DNA of 64,000 nt from Bog-756 sp963829235 (lineage in GTDB: Bacteria; Actinomycetota; Acidimicrobiia; Acidimicrobiales; RAAP-2), in contig CAWHIF010000002.1 in assembly GCA_963829235.1 (NCBI GenBank), positions 1-64,000 of the forward strand, in the 5' to 3' direction. This document shows positions 61,891 through 64,000 of the stretch, in pieces. Under the pieces are notes generated by a model. It made no database searches. It worked only from the letters and a program-made list of their open reading frames with translations, and had not been told where the DNA came from. The first letter of the stretch is position 1; each line of letters opens with the position of its first letter. Made by a program: the position numbers and the translations under genes.

Positions 61891-62667
61891 TCACACCGGC
61901 TTCCGGGCATCGATGAGGAACCGGGTCGCGTGTGCGGTGAACGACCCCTCCCGTTGTATCAGGTCGTGCAATGCCCGCAGTTGAACCTCGAACCTTTCGA
62001 CGGTGAACCCCGGGACGATCCAGATGACCAGCCGGAGGAAGGAGACGACGGCGCCGATGTCGAAGAAGACGGTCCGGAGCCTCTCGTCGCGCAGATCTCC
62101 GACGACGAGGCCTGCGGCCTCCGCCGCCGACCGAGCCAGTCGAGGGTCCCGCGCCGACCCGTGCATTCGCGTGCCCAGCATGAATTCGCCGAGCTCGCCG
62201 ACGCTGGCCGGCCCGACCTGCTGCGAGAGAAAGGTGCCTCCCGGGCACAGGACGCGGGCGATCGCCTCCCACCAGGTGACGACAGGATGACGGCTGACCA
62301 CCAAGTCGAACGACCCGTCAGTGAAAGGAAGGGCCGGCCTGTCGTCCTGGGCGGCGACGACATGGGCTCCGAGAGGCCGAAGCAACCGTGCCGCGACAGC
62401 CACGTTGGGCGGGTAACCCTCGGTGGCCACCAACAAGGGTGGATGGCGGGGCAGCGTGGACAGCATCTCCCCCCCGCCCGACTGGATGTCCAGCATCCTC
62501 GACGCCCCGGCACTCCTGTCGGCAACCAGCTCGGCGTACCGCCAGCTCGGTCTGTCCTCGCTGGCCCGTCCCGACAGCCAGCTGAAATCCCATCCCTCGA
62601 TGGGCACCGCATCGGCCTCGGCGACCAGCTCCTCGAACGTGCGTGCCGATGGCACCGCGCCAGTCAC
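61891..62667 (-). CDS. SAM-dependent methyltransferase
   Basis: A 258-residue class I methyltransferase with motif I MLDIQSGGGEMLSTLPRHPP, then LVATEGYPPNVAVAARLLRP and a FDLVVSRHPVVTWWEAIARV motif. A C-terminal segment (VSFLRLVIWIVPGFTVERFE) replaces the usual cap and is hydrophobic. Motif I differs from the standard GxGxG (DIQSGGGE), which is seen in some actinobacterial families. The substrate is unknown. It is convergent with the GGDEF gene and co-oriented with the ClpR-like/XRE pair upstream. Confidence 0.8.
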   Translation of the reverse strand: MTGAVPSARTFEELVAEADAVPIEGWDFSWLSGRASEDRPSWRYAELVADRSAGASRMLDIQSGGGEMLSTLPRHPPLLVATEGYPPNVAVAARLLRPLGAHVVAAQDDRPALPFTDGSFDLVVSRHPVVTWWEAIARVLCPGGTFLSQQVGPASVGELGEFMLGTRMHGSARDPRLARSAAEAAGLVVGDLRDERLRTVFFDIGAVVSFLRLVIWIVPGFTVERFEVQLRALHDLIQREGSFTAHATRFLIDARKPV

Positions 62668-62690
62668 GAAGCTCGTGCGACCAAGCCGTC

Positions 62691-63365
62691 TCAGCGGGAC
62701 CCGAAGCCGATGGGCCGGCCCGGCAGGCGGTACATGCGGGCATCTGCCGCGGCCACCTCATCGACCAGGCCGTACTCGATGGCCTCCTCGGCGGTGAGGA
62801 AACGACCGCGGTCGGCATCGTCGAGCACCCGCTGCAGGGGCTGGCCGGTCGCCTCGGACAGGCGGACACAGAACGCCCTCCACTGATCGGCATGGGCCGA
62901 CGCCAGCTGATCGAGCTGCCGGGCATTGCCCTGCACCTCCACGCTCGGCTCGAGCAACCGCAGCCGAGCGTGGGCCGACATCAGCCGGTGGCTGCAGACG
63001 GCCAGCACGCCGACGGAGGGCCCCACGGCCTGCCCGACGCACGAGGCCCGGACCGGGACGCCGAGCACGTCGATGATGTCCATCAGCGCCAGTGCCGCGG
63101 TGAGCGTCCCGCCGGCGCTGTCGAGCTGCAGATGGACCGGGCCGTCGCCGATGGCATCCAACGTCATCAGCTCGACCCCGACCTCGTGGCCGACCTCATC
63201 GTCCACGGGACCCGAGAGCAGCACGATGCGGAGGTCGAACAGCTTCTTCCGCATCCAGGACCTCGGGTCGCCACCGTCCATGGTCCAGAGCCGGCCCGGC
63301 TCCTCCGAGCCGGGAGGCTCGAGCGCGCCGTGCGAACCTCGTGGATCCCAGCGGGTCGTCGTCAT
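62691..63365 (-). CDS. ClpP-like protein lacking catalytic His and Asp (ClpR-like)
   Basis: A 224-residue protein of the ClpP fold: RKKLFDLRIVLLSGPVDDEV, LDSAGGTLTAALALMDIIDV, a CVGQAVGPSVGVLAVCSHRL box that keeps the nucleophilic-type Ser, and DADRGRFLTAEEAIEYGLVD. The active-site His (HQP motif) is replaced (LRLLEPSVEVQG), and the conserved Asp of RDRF is Gly (RGRF). So it is probably inactive, like ClpR subunits. Its ATG overlaps the XRE stop as ATGA. A canonical clpP is divergently transcribed from 63854, so it may combine with it as an accessory ring subunit. Confidence 0.8.
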   Translation of the reverse strand: MTTTRWDPRGSHGALEPPGSEEPGRLWTMDGGDPRSWMRKKLFDLRIVLLSGPVDDEVGHEVGVELMTLDAIGDGPVHLQLDSAGGTLTAALALMDIIDVLGVPVRASCVGQAVGPSVGVLAVCSHRLMSAHARLRLLEPSVEVQGNARQLDQLASAHADQWRAFCVRLSEATGQPLQRVLDDADRGRFLTAEEAIEYGLVDEVAAADARMYRLPGRPIGFGSR

Positions 63366-63628
63366 CCGGGGCCCTCCTCCAGCGTCCAGTCGAGCCTCCG
63401 ACCGAGAGCGGAGGCATACCGCTCGACGGTCGACACCAGCACATCGGATGCCCCCGTCTCGATGCGGGCGACCGCCGACTGCGATGTCCCCATGCGGGCA
63501 GCCACCTGGGTCTGGGACAAGCCCAGTCCGTGGCGCAACTCGACCAGCTCGTCGCTCAACGCCCGACGGCGCTCGGATAGCTCGCGGAAGCCGGGGAACA
63601 CCGGCTCATGTCGTCGCTCGTCGGCCAC
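63362..63628 (-). CDS. XRE-type HTH repressor coupled to the ClpP-like gene
   Basis: An 88-residue protein with an N-terminal helical extension and a typical XRE domain: LRHGLGLSQTQVAARMGTSQ, SAVARIETGASDVLVSTVER, and YASALGRRLDWTLEEG. The GTG start at 63628 follows a TGAGGAGGTGG site. It overlaps the ClpP-like gene by four bases and lies opposite clpP, so it probably controls the divergent promoters through the TATCTCA...TGAGATA palindrome at 63780. Confidence 0.85.
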   Translation of the reverse strand: MADERRHEPVFPGFRELSERRRALSDELVELRHGLGLSQTQVAARMGTSQSAVARIETGASDVLVSTVERYASALGRRLDWTLEEGPG

Positions 63629-63640
63629 CCCACCTCCTCA

Positions 63641-63696
63641 TCCGCACCTCACCGTACGCACCCCACCGTCCGCACCCCACCATCCGCACCCCACCG
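63641..63696. repeat. four tandem 14-bp repeats
   Basis: Four consecutive units of the form TCCGCACCCCACCG, with one to two substitutions, lie in the spacer upstream of the XRE gene. The unit is not a multiple of three and is non-coding. It may be a slippage tract or a regulatory spacer. Confidence 0.8.
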
Positions 63697-63779
63697 TGGA
63701 TGGGGCGCCCGACTCCGGACGGAGCCCGCTCCGGCCCGACCGGCACCCCGGCTCCATCTCCAGGGTATCTCTTCAGCGG

Positions 63780-63797
63780 TATCTCAATACTGAGATA
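63780..63797. promoter_or_regulatory. palindromic operator between XRE/ClpP-like and clpP
   Basis: TATCTCA-ATAC-TGAGATA is a perfect 7-bp inverted repeat, and an upstream half-site (GGTATCTC) recurs at 63764 and 63778. It lies in the divergent spacer, 57 bases before the clpP start, and is the best candidate for the XRE repressor site. Confidence 0.6.
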
Positions 63798-63853
63798 TCA
63801 TACTCGAGGTAGCCGGGGCGGACCGCCCGCCCGGTTCCCGATGGAGGTGCCCG

Positions 63854-64000
63854 ATGTCTGCCTATCAGGCCTTGATCCCGACGGTGGTGGAGGAGTCGAG
63901 CAGGGGCGACCGCGCCTTCGACATCTTCTCCCTTCTCCTGCGCGAGCGGATCGTCTTCCTCGGCCAGGAGGTCGATGACCAGGTGGCCAATCTGATCATC
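63854..64000 (+). CDS. clpP: ATP-dependent Clp protease proteolytic subunit, partial
   Basis: The first 49 residues of a ClpP protease are visible (PTVVEESSRGDRAFDIFSLL, then LRERIVFLGQEVDDQVANLI). This is the canonical N-terminus with the axial-loop and handle start. The catalytic Ser, His and Asp lie beyond the window edge. The ATG at 63854 follows GGAGG. ClpP forms the tetradecameric protease core with ClpX/ClpC. Divergent from the XRE/ClpP-like pair. Confidence 0.88.
   Translation, partial: MSAYQALIPTVVEESSRGDRAFDIFSLLLRERIVFLGQEVDDQVANLII

Overview
The window looks like the chromosome of a high-GC actinobacterium, most likely an uncultured member of the Acidimicrobiia or a relative. This is inferred from GC-rich codon usage, frequent GTG starts, 1-4 base gene overlaps, F420/PPOX-type oxidoreductases, SCP-x-like thiolases paired with DUF35 proteins, and a ClpP-like/XRE pair next to clpP. 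No rRNA or species marker is present, so the taxon is not certain.

Layout. (1) 1-6.9 kb is an accessory-looking patchwork of small hypothetical genes: DUF523, a DUF1059-type protein, small cysteine or membrane proteins, a lipoprotein coupled to a DHA2-type MFS exporter, and at least two broken genes. (2) 6.9-11.8 kb carries a parallel beta-helix protein, a GntR - ABC ATPase - permease operon with an operator-like palindrome over its start codon, and a deazaflavin (F420) nitroreductase-type gene. (3) 11.97-19.83 kb is a compact integrative element of about 7.8 kb. It is bounded by a 46-bp direct repeat of the 3' end of a tRNA-Glu gene and carries an excisionase-like HTH protein, a Rep-like protein, a small ORF, a serine recombinase, a tyrosine integrase, and one large secreted cargo protein (Kelch, Ig-like, IPT/TIG and carbohydrate-binding domains) that is badly frameshifted in this sequence. 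tRNA-Glu(CTC) and tRNA-Gln(CTG) follow. (4) 20-34.9 kb is core-like: a phosphonatase-like hydrolase with its FAD partner, a sulfatase, a YdcF protein, gltX, a 3Fe-4S ferredoxin, a phosphoesterase lipoprotein, a DUF1275 protein, an ABC-F ATPase, a four-gene SCP-x thiolase/DUF35 operon and a second sulfatase. (5) 35-36.5 kb is an IS1595-type insertion that has cut a small membrane-protein gene. (6) 36.8-49.8 kb holds LMW-PTP, PPOX/F420 oxidoreductase, SDRs, a DapB-like dehydrogenase, an ABC exporter, two MFS transporters, an HdeD protein and two acyl-CoA thioesterase-type genes. (7) 50-64 kb holds GH13 and GH3 glycosidases, an XRE regulator, a P-loop kinase, methyltransferases, an NlpC/P60 protein with beta-propeller-like repeats, an amidohydrolase, a VOC protein, a degenerate GGDEF protein, and a ClpR-like/XRE pair divergent from clpP, which runs off the window.

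The most unusual signals are: the integrase reading frame of the tRNA-Glu element, whose stop codon should be supplied by attP only in the excised circle; the large Kelch-IPT cargo inside so small an element; the SCP-x-like thiolase pair in which both members lack the usual nucleophilic cysteine; the ClpP paralogue without His and Asp that is coupled to an XRE repressor; and a 58-codon gene with its own promoter, leaderless start and terminator. Single-base frameshifts in otherwise intact conserved genes (sulfatase, DUF1275, SDR) recur and may be assembly errors rather than decay.
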